From positions 54,567-118,566 of the forward strand of contig JAGFNJ010000007.1 of assembly GCA_017592775.1 (NCBI GenBank): DNA of 64,000 nt, given 5' to 3'. The position numbers were made by a program, and so were the translations under genes. Each line of letters opens with the position of its first letter. The first letter of the stretch is position 1. Under the pieces are notes generated by a model. It saw only the letters and a list, made by a program, of their open reading frames with translations. It was not told the origin of the DNA and did not search any database. The DNA comes from Candidatus Accumulibacter conexus (lineage in GTDB: Bacteria > Pseudomonadota > Gammaproteobacteria > Burkholderiales > Rhodocyclaceae). Shown here piece by piece: positions 9,442 to 19,571 of the stretch.

Positions 9442-10086
9442 GTGGACGGCATCACCATCGCCCTCTCGAAGGGCCGCATCTTTGACGAGACGCTGCCGCT
9501 CCTGGCCGCAGCCGGAATCGAACCGCTCGAGAATCCGGAAACCTCCCGCCGCCTGATTCTCCCGACCAACCGGGACAATGTCCGCGTGCTGATCGTTCGC
9601 GCCACCGACACGCCGACCTACGTCCAGTACGGCGCCGCCGACCTCGGCGTGGCAGGCAAGGACGTCCTGCTCGAACATGGCAGCGACGGTCTGTATCAGC
9701 CGATCGACCTCGGCATCGCCCGCTGCCGGATGATGGTCGCGGTGCCCGCCGGTTTCGACTACCAGCGGGCGGTACGCCAGGGTGCCCGCCTGAAGGTGGC
9801 GAGCAAGTACCTCAACATCGCCCGCGAACATTTTGCTGCCAAGGGCGTGCACGTCGACCTGATCAAGCTCTACGGGTCAATGGAACTTGCCCCACTGGCC
9901 GGCCTTGCCGACGCCATCGTCGACCTGGTTTCCACCGGCAGCACGCTGAAGGCCAACAATCTCGTCGCCTGTGAGCACATCATGGACATCTCGTCGCGGT
10001 TGATCGTCAACCAGGCCGCCTTGAAGCTCAAGCGGGAGGCGCTGGTACCGATTCTCGATGCGATCGCCGGTGTGGTGCAGCGATGA
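9442..10086 (+). CDS. hisG: ATP phosphoribosyltransferase, short form
   Basis: HisG catalyses the first step of histidine synthesis, joining ATP and PRPP. The 214-residue product is the short form (HisG-S), which lacks the C-terminal regulatory domain and normally needs HisZ as partner; no hisZ is in the window. [24 protein letters not shown] and the PRPP-binding [14 protein letters not shown] are intact. The GTG at 9442 is chosen over an in-frame ATG 105 nt upstream because AAGGAAAG sits just before it and the product then starts like the family. It overlaps hisD by 4 nt (ATGA). Confidence 0.95.
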   Translation: MDGITIALSKGRIFDETLPLLAAAGIEPLENPETSRRLILPTNRDNVRVLIVRATDTPTYVQYGAADLGVAGKDVLLEHGSDGLYQPIDLGIARCRMMVAVPAGFDYQRAVRQGARLKVASKYLNIAREHFAAKGVHVDLIKLYGSMELAPLAGLADAIVDLVSTGSTLKANNLVACEHIMDISSRLIVNQAALKLKREALVPILDAIAGVVQR

Positions 10087-11399
10087 TCGCCATCAAGCGC
10101 CTGACCAGCAGCGACAGCGATTTCCGCGCGCGTCTCGACGCCCTGCTGGCCTTCGAGGCAGCGCAGGACCAGTCGGTCGACGAATGCGTCGCGGCCATTC
10201 TTGCCGATGTCAGGGCACGCGGTGATGCGGCAGTGGTCGAGTACACCCGCCGCTTCGATGGCCTGAGCGTCGCCTCGATGAGCGAACTCGAGTTGACACA
10301 GGACGAACTGCGCCAAGCGCTTGCCGGCTTGCCGACCGAGCAGCGAGGAGCCCTGGCGGCGGCGGCCGAGCGCGTGCGCCGCTATCACGAGCGCCAGCCA
10401 CTGCAGGGCTGGCAGTACGACGACCCCGACGAAGCCATGCGCGGCACCATGCTCGGGCAGAAGGTGACGCCACTCGACCGCGTCGGACTGTACGTTCCCG
10501 GCGGCAAGGCGTCGTACCCTTCCTCAGTCCTGATGAACGCGATCCCTGCGCACGTCGCCGGCGTCGGCGAACTGATCATGGTCGTGCCGACGCCGGCGGG
10601 CGCGCACAACCCGCTCGTCCTCGCAGCGGCAGCACTCGCCGGCGTGGACCGGGTCTTCACCATCGGCGGTGCGCAGGCGGTGGCGGCTCTCGCCTATGGC
10701 ACGCAGACGGTGCCGAAGGTCGACAAGATCGTCGGCCCGGGCAACGCCTACGTCGCGGCAGCCAAACGGCGGGTATTTGGCGTCGTCGGCATCGACATGG
10801 TGGCCGGACCATCCGAAATCCTCGTCATCTGCGATGGGCACACCGACCCCGACTGGGTGGCGATGGACCTCTTCTCGCAGGCCGAGCATGATGAACTGGC
10901 GCAGTCGATCCTCGTCTGCCCCGACGCCACGTTCATCGACCGGGTTGCCGAGGCAATCGAACGGCTGTTGCCGACGATGCCACGGCAGCAGGTGATCCGC
11001 GCTGCGCTCGAGAACCGTGGTGCGCTGATTCTCGTGCGCGATCTCGACGAGGCCTGTGAAATAGCCAATCGCATCGCGCCAGAGCATCTGGAGCTGTCGC
11101 TGGCCGACGCCGACGAGTGGGTGGGCCGCATCCGCCACGCCGGTGCGATCTTCATCGGTCGCCATGCATCCGAGTCGCTCGGCGACTACTGCGCCGGCCC
11201 GAACCATGTCCTGCCGACTTCCGGCAGTGCCCGCTTCTCGTCGCCGCTCGGTGTCTATGATTTCCAGAAACGCAGCAGCCTGATCCGCATTTCGCCGGCG
11301 GGGGCCCGGACACTCGGGCGAATCGCCGCGACGCTGGCTTACGGCGAAGGCTTGCCGGCACACGCACGCTCGGCGGAGTATCGCCTCGAGGAGAGCTGA
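10083..11399 (+). CDS. hisD: Histidinol dehydrogenase
   Basis: HisD oxidises L-histidinol to L-histidine in two NAD+-dependent steps with a catalytic zinc. The 438-residue product shows [32 protein letters not shown], and the zinc/catalytic stretch [13 protein letters not shown], followed by EHLELSL and the late [14 protein letters not shown]. Length is typical. Translation is probably coupled to hisG through the ATGA overlap. No hisC or hisB follows; the next gene is on the other strand. Confidence 0.96.
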   Translation: MIAIKRLTSSDSDFRARLDALLAFEAAQDQSVDECVAAILADVRARGDAAVVEYTRRFDGLSVASMSELELTQDELRQALAGLPTEQRGALAAAAERVRRYHERQPLQGWQYDDPDEAMRGTMLGQKVTPLDRVGLYVPGGKASYPSSVLMNAIPAHVAGVGELIMVVPTPAGAHNPLVLAAAALAGVDRVFTIGGAQAVAALAYGTQTVPKVDKIVGPGNAYVAAAKRRVFGVVGIDMVAGPSEILVICDGHTDPDWVAMDLFSQAEHDELAQSILVCPDATFIDRVAEAIERLLPTMPRQQVIRAALENRGALILVRDLDEACEIANRIAPEHLELSLADADEWVGRIRHAGAIFIGRHASESLGDYCAGPNHVLPTSGSARFSSPLGVYDFQKRSSLIRISPAGARTLGRIAATLAYGEGLPAHARSAEYRLEES

Positions 11400-11491
11400 C
11401 GGGGAGGGAGCGGGGTGGCGGGCGCGCTGGCCGGGTCCGCCAGCCGCCCTGGCTCAGCGGGCGGCGGCACCACTCCTCGCTGCCGCCCTGC

Positions 11492-13006
11492 TCACACGGC
11501 GGACCTGACGCGGGCAAGCTGCTGTACGTGTTCGATCAGCAGGGCTTCCGGGTAAGGCTTGCCGAGAACCACATTGACGCCGGCAGCCGCCGCTTCGTCC
11601 TGCAACTGATCGCTGTCCGAGGTGACGATGATGATCGGCAGGGAAGCGGTACGCGGATCGCCCCGCACCTGCCGCGCCAGTTGCAGGCCGGTCATCCCGG
11701 GCATGTCGACATCGGTGACCAGCACATCGGGCAGCGAGGCTTCGATCTGTCGCGCGGCATCCGCACCGTCCTCGGCCATGACCACCTGGAAGCGGTGCGC
11801 GGCAAGCAGCCTGCCGGTCTTGATGCGGACCACTTTCGAATCGTCGGCGACCATGACGACCGTCTGTTCAGCCGTCCTGAACGCGGGCGCCGGCGGCGGA
11901 ACGGCGGCCAGCTCACGGCGCCTCGCCTCCTCGGCCGCCTGTCGTGCTGCCTCACGCTCGATGGCGGCTTCGACCGCCAGGCGTTCCTCCTCCTCTTGGC
12001 GAAGCGCTTCCTCCACTGCCAGGCGATCTGCCTCGAGACGGGCGGCTTCCTCGGCCGCCAGCCGTTGGGCTTCTTCGCGGCGCGCTGCTTCCTCGGCGGC
12101 CAGGCGTTCGGCCTCGCGGCGAGCGGCTTCCTCGGCAGCCAGGCGTTCGGCTTCGCGACGCGCTGCTTCCTCGGCAGCCAGCCGTTCGGCCTCGCGGCGG
12201 GCGGCTTCCGCGGCGGCCAGCCGTTCGGCTTCGCGACGCGCTGCTTCCTCGGCGGCCAGGCGTTCGGCCTCGCGGCGCGCGGCTTCCTCGGCAGCCAGGC
12301 GTTCGGCCTCGCGGCGGGCGGCTTCCTCGGCGGCCAGGCGTTCGGCTTCGCGACGCGCTGCTTCCTCGGCGGCCAGGCGTTCGGCTTCGCGTCGCGCGGC
12401 CTCCTCAGCGGCCAGGCGTTCGGCTTCGCGTCGGGCGGCTTCCTCGGCAGCCAGGGGTTCTGCTTCGCGACGCGCGGCTTCCTCGACCGCCAGCCGTTCG
12501 GCTTCGCGACGCGCGGCTTCCTCGACCGCCAGCCGTTCGGCTTCGCGACGCGCGGCCTCCTCGGCGGCCAGGCGTTCGGCTTCGCGTCGGGCGGCTTCCT
12601 CGGCAGCCAGGCGTTCGGCTTCGCGACGCGCGGCTTCCTCGACCGCCAGCCGTTCGGCTTCGCGACGCGCGGCTTCCTCGACCGCCAGCCGTTCGGCCTC
12701 GCGGCGGGCGGCTTCCTCGGTGGCCAGGCGCTCGGCTTCGCGGCGGGCTGCCTCCTCGGCAACCAGGCGTTCGGCCTCGCGGCGGGCGGCCTCCTCGGCG
12801 GCCAGGCGTTCGGCTTCGCGGTGTGCGGCGTCCTCGACGGCGGCGCGCTCGGCCTCATGGCGCGCGACCAGCCCGGCCGCGTCCTCGGCAGCCTTTCCTG
12901 CCGCAGATGGCCTCCTCCCGGCGCGTCCGGCAACCAGCATTCGCCAGGCGACGAAAGCGACGACCACGCCGCCCAGGATCAACAGCCACACCTCATTCAT
13001 TGACAT
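11492..13006 (-). CDS. Membrane-anchored response regulator with long Ala/Glu/Arg helical repeat
   Basis: A 504-residue protein. A single N-terminal transmembrane helix (residues 5-20) is followed by a short basic linker, then about 20 nearly identical 13-residue repeats of the form [13 protein letters not shown] (residues 52-311), several degenerate copies to residue 365, a Pro-rich hinge, and a C-terminal receiver domain (about 383-500). The receiver keeps the acid pair D388/D389, phosphoacceptor D432 (TDVDMPG), T462 and K483. No output domain is present. The ATG at 13006 is preferred over an upstream in-frame start because GGAGGGG lies just ahead and the hydrophobic segment follows at once. 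It may present a receiver at the end of a long rod from the inner membrane; the partner is unknown. Confidence 0.8.
   Translation of the reverse strand: MSMNEVWLLILGGVVVAFVAWRMLVAGRAGRRPSAAGKAAEDAAGLVARHEAERAAVEDAAHREAERLAAEEAARREAERLVAEEAARREAERLATEEAARREAERLAVEEAARREAERLAVEEAARREAERLAAEEAARREAERLAAEEAARREAERLAVEEAARREAERLAVEEAARREAEPLAAEEAARREAERLAAEEAARREAERLAAEEAARREAERLAAEEAARREAERLAAEEAARREAERLAAEEAARREAERLAAAEAARREAERLAAEEAARREAERLAAEEAARREAERLAAEEAARREEAQRLAAEEAARLEADRLAVEEALRQEEEERLAVEAAIEREAARQAAEEARRRELAAVPPPAPAFRTAEQTVVMVADDSKVVRIKTGRLLAAHRFQVVMAEDGADAARQIEASLPDVLVTDVDMPGMTGLQLARQVRGDPRTASLPIIIVTSDSDQLQDEAAAAGVNVVLGKPYPEALLIEHVQQLARVRSAV
12074..12853 (-). repeat. Coding tandem repeat, 20 units of 39 bp
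   Basis: Twenty consecutive in-frame 39-bp units encode [13 protein letters not shown] with changes mainly at the fifth and sixth positions (AA, AV, AT, VA) and one R-to-P change in unit 10. Further degenerate units extend to about 11912. Neighbouring copies are nearly identical in DNA, implying recent expansion or gene conversion. All six frames stay open across the block, which produces several long spurious ORFs. Confidence 0.93.
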
Positions 13007-13352
13007 TGCATGCCCCTCCGCATCGACCATCAGCGTCAGATACCGAAGCCCCTCCGCGCTCGCCCTTGCCGGCGCAGGCAGGTGGCCCCCCCACAGTATC
13101 CGCATGATAAAACGAATGACCGCCGGCTTGCGCGGTGCGCGCGAAGAACGTCGTCGGTCGTCGCTGCCGCGACCCGCCTGTCGTCGGCTGACGGCAGCAT
13201 GGCGGTAGCCTGCGGAAACTGAGAGAATCGCGTCCTCGAACATCGTTGGTCAGGCGTCCTGCGCGGCGCGTACCCGGCCCCGTCCCGAGAAGCCTGCTGC
13301 CGGCGCGTCGTCATGGCGCAGGTGTCGCCGATTCGACGTCTAGGAGGTACTG
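13007..13352. other. Intergenic region between divergent receiver gene and ribB
   Basis: This 346-bp stretch must hold both divergent promoters. No gene is supported here. An AGGAGGT ribosome-binding site (about 13342-13348) precedes the ribB-type ATG. I looked for the conserved segments of an FMN riboswitch upstream of the riboflavin gene and did not see them. Confidence 0.5.
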
Positions 13353-14486
13353 ATGGCACCACAAAGCTCTTCGGCAGATGTATCGTCAATCGAGGAGGTT
13401 ATCGTCGAAATGCGCGGCGGGCGCATGGTTGTCCTGGTCGACGAGGAGGATCGCGAGAACGAAGGTGATCTGATCCTGGCTGCCGAGCACGTCACTCCCG
13501 AGGCAATCAACTTCATGGCCCGCTTCGGCCGCGGACTGATCTGCCTGACGCTCACCGAGGCACGCTGCCGCCAACTCGGGCTGACGCAGATGACGCGCGA
13601 CAACAAGAGCCCGTACAGTACGGCGTTCACGGTCTCGATCGAAGCGGCGACCGGAGTGACCACCGGCATCTCGGCGCAGGACCGCGCGCTGACGATCAAG
13701 GCGGCGGTGGCGCGAAACGCCCGTCCGGACGACATCGTCCAGCCCGGCCATGTCTTCCCCATCATGGCCAAGACCGGTGGTGTGCTGGTGCGTGCCGGCC
13801 ATACCGAGGCCGGTTGCGACCTGGCCCTGCTGGCGGGCCTCGAGCCGGCGGCAGTGATCTGCGAGATTCTCAAGGAAGACGGCAGCATGGCGAGGTTCGG
13901 GGACCTGGTCGGCTTTGCCCGTGAGCACAGCCTCAAGATCGGCACCATCGCCGACCTGATCCACTACCGCAGCCGGCACGAGACGCTGGTCGAGCGGGCG
14001 CTGTCGAAGACCGTGCAGTCGGCGCATGGCGAATTCACGCTGCACGCGTACACCGACTGCACATCGGACGAGGTACACCTCGTGTTGAGCAAGGGCGAGA
14101 TCCGTCCCGACCGGGAGACCCTGGTGCGGGTGCACGAGCCGCTGTCGGTGGTGGATTTCCTCGATCCCGGCGGCGGTCGCCACAGCTTCCCGCTGAGCGT
14201 CGCGCAGGCGGCACTGGCGCGCGTCGAGGCGGGAGTCATCGTCCTCCTGCATCGCCCCGAAAGCGGCCAGGATCTGCTGTCGATCCTGCGCGAACCGGCG
14301 GCCACACGCCGACCGGCAACCCGCTGGGATCCGCGCATCTACGGCATTGGCGCACAGATCCTGCGCGACCTCGGAGTGGGCAAGATGAAACTCCTCTCGA
14401 GCCCACGCCGCATGCCGAGCATGACCGGTTTCGGTCTCGAAGTCACTGGACACGTGGCCACGCAGCACGACCTCGAAAGGCTCTGA
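13353..14486 (+). CDS. ribB: 3,4-dihydroxy-2-butanone-4-phosphate synthase with degenerate GTP cyclohydrolase II domain
   Basis: The N-terminal half (about residues 10-205) is a complete RibB domain that converts ribulose 5-phosphate to the four-carbon riboflavin precursor: [14 protein letters not shown], and the [15 protein letters not shown] segment that carries active-site residues. The C-terminal half (about 210-375) aligns in position with GTP cyclohydrolase II but lacks the three zinc-binding cysteines and the CDCG motif, so it should not hydrolyse GTP; such RibBX-type fusions are known in betaproteobacteria. A genuine ribA is therefore expected elsewhere. The stop codon overlaps the ribH start by one base. 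Confidence 0.93.
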   Translation: MAPQSSSADVSSIEEVIVEMRGGRMVVLVDEEDRENEGDLILAAEHVTPEAINFMARFGRGLICLTLTEARCRQLGLTQMTRDNKSPYSTAFTVSIEAATGVTTGISAQDRALTIKAAVARNARPDDIVQPGHVFPIMAKTGGVLVRAGHTEAGCDLALLAGLEPAAVICEILKEDGSMARFGDLVGFAREHSLKIGTIADLIHYRSRHETLVERALSKTVQSAHGEFTLHAYTDCTSDEVHLVLSKGEIRPDRETLVRVHEPLSVVDFLDPGGGRHSFPLSVAQAALARVEAGVIVLLHRPESGQDLLSILREPAATRRPATRWDPRIYGIGAQILRDLGVGKMKLLSSPRRMPSMTGFGLEVTGHVATQHDLERL

Positions 14487-15004
14487 TGGGAACCCCGAAC
14501 CGACCGACCAGCATTCGCCCCCTGACCAGCGGCAGCAGCATTCGCGAGTACGAAACAGCGCTCGACGGCACCGGCCTGCGCGTTGCCGTCGTGATGAGCC
14601 GCTTCAACCAGGACATCGGCGAGGGTCTGCTCAGTGCATGCACCAGCGAACTCACGCGTCTCGGTGTTGCCGAGGCCGCGATCACGGTGGCTACCGTTCC
14701 CGGGGCTCTGGAGATCCCCCTCGCCTTGCAGGCGATGGCGCAAAGCACGCGCTTCGACGCCCTGATCGCGCTCGGCGCGGTCATCCGTGGCGAGACCTAT
14801 CACTTCGAAATCGTCGCCAACGATTCCTGCCGGGCGTTGATGGAGGTTCAACTGGCCAGCGGGGTGCCGATCGCAAACGGCGTCCTGACCTGCGAGGATG
14901 ATGATCAGGCTGTGGCCCGAATGCATCAGAAGGGTATCGACTGCGCCCGGGCAGCGGTCGAGATGGCCAATCTGCTGCGCCTGGTCCGGGAGCACACGCA
15001 ATGA
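14486..15004 (+). CDS. ribH: 6,7-dimethyl-8-ribityllumazine synthase
   Basis: RibH condenses the ribB product with the aminopyrimidine intermediate to form lumazine, the penultimate step of riboflavin synthesis. The 172-residue product has a roughly 25-residue N-terminal extension before the core, which begins at [45 protein letters not shown] (including the catalytic histidine region) and [10 protein letters not shown] are conserved. It assembles into icosahedral or pentameric particles in relatives. It overlaps both the upstream gene (1 nt) and nusB (4 nt). Confidence 0.96.
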   Translation: MGTPNRPTSIRPLTSGSSIREYETALDGTGLRVAVVMSRFNQDIGEGLLSACTSELTRLGVAEAAITVATVPGALEIPLALQAMAQSTRFDALIALGAVIRGETYHFEIVANDSCRALMEVQLASGVPIANGVLTCEDDDQAVARMHQKGIDCARAAVEMANLLRLVREHTQ

Positions 15005-15492
15005 CCGCGGCGCAATCGCCGCGGGCCGGCGGCAAGCCGAGGCCACTCACGCCAAGGCGGCGCGCCCGCGAGTTCGTCCTGCAGGGACTCTACCAGTGGC
15101 AGGTCAGCGGCAGCGACGAAGCGGCGATCGAAGCCAACCTGCGGGACAGCGAGGGCTTCGAGAAGGCGGACCACGAGTTCTTCGCCGGCCTGCTGCGCGG
15201 CGTCCTCGCGCAGCACGAAGCGCTGCAGGAACAATTGCAACCCTGCCTCGACCGTCCGTTTGGCGAGCTGTCGCCGGTGGAAGGCTGCGTGCTTCTCGCC
15301 GGCGCCTTCGAGCTGCGCAACCATCCGCAGACACCGTATCGGGTGGTGATCAACGAATCGATCGAGCTGGCGAAGAGCTTTGGCGGAACCGACGGCCACA
15401 AATACGTGAACGGCGTGCTGGACAAACTGGCGGTTCGCCTGCGTCCGACCGAGGTTGCCGCCGGCCGTCCAGCCGCCAGCAGGAGCCGATGA
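15001..15492 (+). CDS. nusB: Transcription antitermination factor NusB
   Basis: NusB binds boxA RNA with NusE/S10 and promotes processive transcription of rRNA operons. The 163-residue all-helical protein has [16 protein letters not shown] near the N-terminus and the conserved [29 protein letters not shown] near the C-terminus. The ATGA overlap with ribH makes translational coupling likely. The ribH-nusB pairing is widely conserved. Confidence 0.96.
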   Translation: MTAAQSPRAGGKPRPLTPRRRAREFVLQGLYQWQVSGSDEAAIEANLRDSEGFEKADHEFFAGLLRGVLAQHEALQEQLQPCLDRPFGELSPVEGCVLLAGAFELRNHPQTPYRVVINESIELAKSFGGTDGHKYVNGVLDKLAVRLRPTEVAAGRPAASRSR

Positions 15493-15535
15493 GCCGCCAC
15501 TCCGGTTGCACGGAACAGCGCGACGCGCAATCAGG

Positions 15536-16489
15536 ATGCCCAGCGAGTTCGAACTGATCCGGCGCCATTTCACCCGGCCAACGCCGCAGGCATTGCTCGG
15601 ACCCGGTGACGATTGTGCGCTCCTCATCCCGAGCGAGGGAATGCTGCTGGCGGTGACCACCGACATGCTGGTCGAGGGCACGCATTTCCTGCCGGACACC
15701 GACCCTTGTGCGCTCGGCTGGAAGACGCTGGCAGTCAGCCTGTCGGATCTGGCGGCGATGGGTGCACGTCCACGCTGGGCTCTGCTCGCCGGCAGCCTGC
15801 CGGCGGACGACGAGTCATGGATCGCGCAGTTCGCTGCCGGCCTGTTCGCCTGCGCCGGCCGGCATGCGGTCGACGTCGTCGGCGGCGATACCACGCGTGG
15901 CCCACGCAACCTCTGCCTGACGGCGATCGGTGAACTCCCGGCGGCCACCGCGCTGCGGCGTGACCGCGCCTTGCCGGGCGACGATCTCTGGCTCTCGGGC
16001 CAGACCGGTCTGGCGGCACTCGGACTCGCTCACCTGCAGGGACGAGTCCACCTCGGCCAGGCGCTGCGGGACACGTGCGTCACTGCGTTGCAGCGGCCGT
16101 TGCCGCGCGTCGAACTCGGCCTTCGCCTGCGCGACCTGGCGCACGCCGCGATCGACGTCTCGGACGGCCTGCTCGCCGACCTCGGCCATATCGTCGAGCA
16201 GTCGCAGGTCGGCGCCGAGATCTCGCTCGCTCGCCTGCCGCCGCTACCGGGCGGGATCGAGCCGCTGCTGGCTCGCCGCTGCCAACTGGCGGGGGGTGAC
16301 GACTACGAACTGCTGTTCACGGCCGCAGTCGACAGACGCGACCAGCTTGCTGCCCTCGCGGGCGAGCTGGAGTTGCCGCTCTGGCGATGTGGCAGCATCG
16401 TTGCCGCGCCAGTGGGCGCGGTGAGAGTGGTGGATGAAGACGGACAGGTAGTGGATTTTGCCGCCAGGGGATTCGATCACTTTGCCTAG
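15536..16489 (+). CDS. thiL: Thiamine-monophosphate kinase
   Basis: ThiL phosphorylates thiamine monophosphate to the active cofactor thiamine diphosphate. The 317-residue protein belongs to the AIRS/PurM-like fold: GPGDDCALL (Mg-ATP acidic loop), TTDMLVEGTHF, LSDLAAMGA, the VVGGDTT segment and IDVSDGLLADLGHI are present in order, followed by GGDDYELLF. The ATG giving MPSEFELI is chosen because family members start close to that motif; an in-frame start further upstream would overlap nusB. It probably forms one operon with nusB and pgpA. Confidence 0.94.
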   Translation: MPSEFELIRRHFTRPTPQALLGPGDDCALLIPSEGMLLAVTTDMLVEGTHFLPDTDPCALGWKTLAVSLSDLAAMGARPRWALLAGSLPADDESWIAQFAAGLFACAGRHAVDVVGGDTTRGPRNLCLTAIGELPAATALRRDRALPGDDLWLSGQTGLAALGLAHLQGRVHLGQALRDTCVTALQRPLPRVELGLRLRDLAHAAIDVSDGLLADLGHIVEQSQVGAEISLARLPPLPGGIEPLLARRCQLAGGDDYELLFTAAVDRRDQLAALAGELELPLWRCGSIVAAPVGAVRVVDEDGQVVDFAARGFDHFA

Positions 16490-16967
16490 CCCGCCCTCGA
16501 TCCGCTTCCTGTTCGCCCATCCGGCGCATCTGGTTGCCTGCGGCTTCGGCAGCGGCCTGTCGCCGCGCGCACCCGGAACCGTCGGCACCTTGTTCGCGTG
16601 GCTTTCGTACCCGCTCCTCAGCCAGTCGATGAACGAGCTGCAGATGCTGCTCTTCCTGTCGTTCGCCTTCGTCGCCGGGGCGCTGGCGGTGCAGCGGACG
16701 GGCGTCGATCTCGGCGTCATCGACCACGGCAGCATTGTCTGGGACGAGATCGTTCCCTTCTGGCTGGTGCTGCTGTTCTGCCCGGGACACTGGCTGTGGC
16801 AGACCACCGCCTTCTGCCTGTTCCGCTTCTTCGACATCGTCAAGCCGCAGCCGGCGCGTTACTTCGACGAGCAGGTCAAGAACGGCTTCGGCGTGATGTG
16901 CGACGACCTGGTGGCGGCGGGCTACACGCTGCTGGTCCTGGCGATCCTGCGCTTCGCACTGCCATGA
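16482..16967 (+). CDS. pgpA: Phosphatidylglycerophosphatase A
   Basis: PgpA removes phosphate from phosphatidylglycerophosphate in the inner membrane. The product (about 161 residues) starts with RFLFAHPAHLVACGFGSGLSPRAPGTVG, the family signature, followed by hydrophobic helices and the metal-binding DEIVPFW and FRFFDIVKPQP segments. No ATG is available at the start. TTG at 16482, 8 nt before the thiL stop end and preceded by AGGGGA, is preferred; an alternative TTG at 16458 adds eight residues. It overlaps pncC by 4 nt. Confidence 0.92.
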   Translation: MPSPPSIRFLFAHPAHLVACGFGSGLSPRAPGTVGTLFAWLSYPLLSQSMNELQMLLFLSFAFVAGALAVQRTGVDLGVIDHGSIVWDEIVPFWLVLLFCPGHWLWQTTAFCLFRFFDIVKPQPARYFDEQVKNGFGVMCDDLVAAGYTLLVLAILRFALP

Positions 16968-17473
16968 ACGACCCCGGGCAGGTGGCGCTGGAAGCACTGG
17001 CGGCAGAGGTCGGACGCCGGCTGCTGCAGTCTGGCGAGCGCCTGACGACCGCTGAATCGTGCACCGGTGGCTGGCTCGGTCAATGCATCACGGCGGTCGC
17101 TGGCAGCTCGCGCTGGTTCGATCGCGGTTTCATCACGTACTCGAACGAGGCGAAGACCGAGTTGCTCGGCGTCAGCGGCGACACCCTCGCCAGCCACGGC
17201 GCGGTCAGCGAGACGACTGCCGCCGCCATGGCTCTCGGTGCCCTGGCGCGCAGCCCGGCGGACTGGGCGATCGCCATCACCGGTATTGCGGGTCCCGACG
17301 GCGGCACTACGGAGAAGCCGGTCGGCACGGTCTGTTTCGCCTGGGTTCGAGCCGATGCGCAGGTGTTTACCGCCACGCACCATTTCCAGGGCGATCGCCG
17401 GGCCGTGCGTGCGCAGTCGGTCGCACACGCGCTGCGCGAACTCGTGCCGCGGGTCGGCCACTGCAGCGCCTGA
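16964..17473 (+). CDS. pncC: Nicotinamide-nucleotide amidohydrolase (CinA C-terminal domain protein)
   Basis: PncC converts NMN to nicotinate mononucleotide in the pyridine nucleotide salvage cycle. The 169-residue product is a stand-alone CinA C-terminal domain: LTTAESCTGGWLG contains the catalytic serine and nearby substrate-binding residues, and TGIAGPDGGTTEKPVGTV is the second family hallmark. The N-terminal CinA nucleotide-hydrolase domain is absent. ATG overlaps the pgpA stop (ATGA). It appears to be the last gene of the ribB-pncC operon. Confidence 0.93.
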   Translation: MNDPGQVALEALAAEVGRRLLQSGERLTTAESCTGGWLGQCITAVAGSSRWFDRGFITYSNEAKTELLGVSGDTLASHGAVSETTAAAMALGALARSPADWAIAITGIAGPDGGTTEKPVGTVCFAWVRADAQVFTATHHFQGDRRAVRAQSVAHALRELVPRVGHCSA

Positions 17474-17709
17474 GGGTGTGGGAAGAAGTCGTCGCCAACC
17501 GGAGAGGATGACCGGCGCGGGAACGGGCAACGAAGCGAAGCGCCCCGCTTTCATCGGCGCCAGAGCGGCGGACGTGCGAGCCGACCGATCGGCAGCACAA
17601 CGGATCGGGTCACGGCCTTCGCGCTTTTTCCGGCGCGGCGGCAGCCGTCGGCCGCGTCGCCTTGCGTGGTCCGACAGATTCTCGGCACAGCGCCCTGCCA
17701 TGTAATAAA

Positions 17710-19518
17710 ATGAGCCACTTAAACGCGCCCAACCTGTCCCCGATGCTTCCCGGAATCGCCAATCTTCGTGCTGTTGCGGTGGCTGCCGTACTGCCGCCGC
17801 TGCTCGTCTGGTCCGCTGGCGCCGCACAGGCCGCCACTCTGGGCAAGATGACCGTGCTGTCGACGCTCGGTTCGCGCTTCCAGGCGGTGGTCCAGATTGC
17901 GGACGGTGCCGGCGACGGGAGAAGGATGCTGGCGGAGTGTTTCCGCCTCGCGCCGACGGGCGAAGGCGACCTGCCGACCCTGCGCAACGCTCACCTGACG
18001 GTCGAGGAGAGCGGCGGCCGGCTGCACCTGCGAATCGCCTCCGAGCAGACGATCAACGACCCGCTGCTGCAGGTCAATGTGCGGGTCGGTTGTGGCGCCG
18101 AAACCGGCCGCAACTACGTACTGCTGATCGATCCGCCGAATCGCCGGGCACAGCCGCCGACCCTCGCGCGACCACAGACCGGTGATCGGCAACTGCCGGT
18201 GCCCCCTCTCACCGCCGTGCCACTGGCGACACCCGCTACCACCGAGGCCGCGCGCGCCCGCCTGACGACACCCGCCGCGGCAGCAACGGCCACGCCGTCA
18301 GCGTCGCCACGCGAGCCATCCCGCCGAACGGCCGCCACCGGCAGGGCCGGCGACCGCCTCCTGCTGTCTGGCGAGGACGAGGCCGCCAGAGCCCTTCCGG
18401 GCGACGCGCATCCCTTGCGTCTGAGCACGCGGCTGTCGACCGAGCTGCTCGGGAAGAAGAGCGAAAGCCAGCGCGCCGTATTGCGCATCGAATATCAGCT
18501 GCTGTCAGCCGTGCATACGCAGGCGGCACAGCAGTTGGCGATGGCGCTGCAGATACGGCAGCTCGAGAGCACCCTCGAGGCACTGCAGAGAAAAAGCGCC
18601 GAGCAGCCGCTGCCACCGCCGGCCTCTGCCGCGGTGACTCCGGCAGGGGCGAGCGACAGCGACAGGCCGTCGCAGGCAGCGGCGACTCCGGCCGCCGTCA
18701 AGCCGAACGTCCCGCCGGTCGCGACAGCGAGCGAACCCGACTGGTGGTTCGAGGCGAGCGTGGTCCTGGGGTTGATTGCCGCTCTCGCCTGGTTCCTGCG
18801 ACGGCGCTCGGTGATGCCGTCGTCGACCGTGGCGCTGGCAGCCCCCGAAGTGATGCCGGACGTCTCCGCCGACGAGTCCCGCTGGGAATTGCAGATCGCC
18901 GACGATGGCGGCCGAACGAAGCCCGGCGGCGCGACCGTCACCACGACCGACAGCCTGCTGGCCCCCGACGACGGAGGCAACGATGCGGCCGCGTTACCGG
19001 TTCGCGAAGCCGAGAACGAGGTGACGGCAGTCGTCGAACTGGCCGAGATCATGCTCTCCTTCGGCCGCACCAAAGGGGCTCAGCGTGCCCTCGAGGAATT
19101 CATCGCACAGCAACCGACGGCGGCAGTCACACCCTGGCTGAAACTGCTCGAGGTCCATCGCCAGACCAACGAGCAGACCGCTTTCGAGTCGCTGGCTCTG
19201 AAGCTCACCAGCCTTTTCAACGTCGCCGCGCCCAGCTGGCAGGCAGCCGAAGAATTGACAGCGCCCATGGTGGCGAGCAGTGAGCTGGCGCGGATGCCCA
19301 TCGACCAGATCCTGGCACGCCTGCCGACCATTGGCGGGATGACGCACATCAGGCGCGAGCTGCTTCGTCTCTGGGATTCGCCGGAGTGCCTGGCCTACCT
19401 GGACAAGCTTCTGCGGGACAATCGCAAGGGGGAACGCAGGGGTTTTGAGATCGCCGCCGTGCGCGAGTTGCTGGTTCTGGCCGACATGCAGCAGGACCGT
19501 CGGCGGCCCGCGCGCTGA
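17710..19518 (+). CDS. fimV: FimV-like pilus/polarity protein
   Basis: FimV homologues organise the cell pole and support type IV pilus assembly and twitching. The product (602 residues from this ATG) has a signal peptide ending near AGAAQA, then the FimV N-terminal domain beginning ATLGKMTVLSTLGSRF, a Pro/Ala-rich linker, a short coiled coil (about residues 275-305), one transmembrane helix (about 360-375) and a cytoplasmic TPR-like and FimV C-terminal region ending near LVLADMQ. No LysM motif is obvious. An ATG at 17743 is an alternative start directly at the signal peptide; the TGTAATAAA at 17701-17709 would then serve as an extended -10. It lies upstream of recA. Confidence 0.8.
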   Translation: MSHLNAPNLSPMLPGIANLRAVAVAAVLPPLLVWSAGAAQAATLGKMTVLSTLGSRFQAVVQIADGAGDGRRMLAECFRLAPTGEGDLPTLRNAHLTVEESGGRLHLRIASEQTINDPLLQVNVRVGCGAETGRNYVLLIDPPNRRAQPPTLARPQTGDRQLPVPPLTAVPLATPATTEAARARLTTPAAAATATPSASPREPSRRTAATGRAGDRLLLSGEDEAARALPGDAHPLRLSTRLSTELLGKKSESQRAVLRIEYQLLSAVHTQAAQQLAMALQIRQLESTLEALQRKSAEQPLPPPASAAVTPAGASDSDRPSQAAATPAAVKPNVPPVATASEPDWWFEASVVLGLIAALAWFLRRRSVMPSSTVALAAPEVMPDVSADESRWELQIADDGGRTKPGGATVTTTDSLLAPDDGGNDAAALPVREAENEVTAVVELAEIMLSFGRTKGAQRALEEFIAQQPTAAVTPWLKLLEVHRQTNEQTAFESLALKLTSLFNVAAPSWQAAEELTAPMVASSELARMPIDQILARLPTIGGMTHIRRELLRLWDSPECLAYLDKLLRDNRKGERRGFEIAAVRELLVLADMQQDRRRPAR

Positions 19519-19571
19519 AAGGCCGGCTGCGGGCGCCGTCCCGGGCGACGATCGATCCCGCCGCTTTCATG

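Noticed and set aside
12074-12853. Possible CRISPR array or noncoding satellite
   Set aside because: There are no unique spacers; units are contiguous, in frame and encode a regular peptide repeat.
11528-13208. Three long plus-strand frames of 387 to 528 codons across the receiver-protein gene
   Set aside because: They exist only because the 39-bp repeat keeps every frame open. Their translations are low-complexity shadows, while the minus strand encodes a TM helix and a complete receiver domain.
13244-13352. FMN riboswitch upstream of ribB
   Set aside because: The conserved stem-loop segments of the RFN element were not found in the available sequence.
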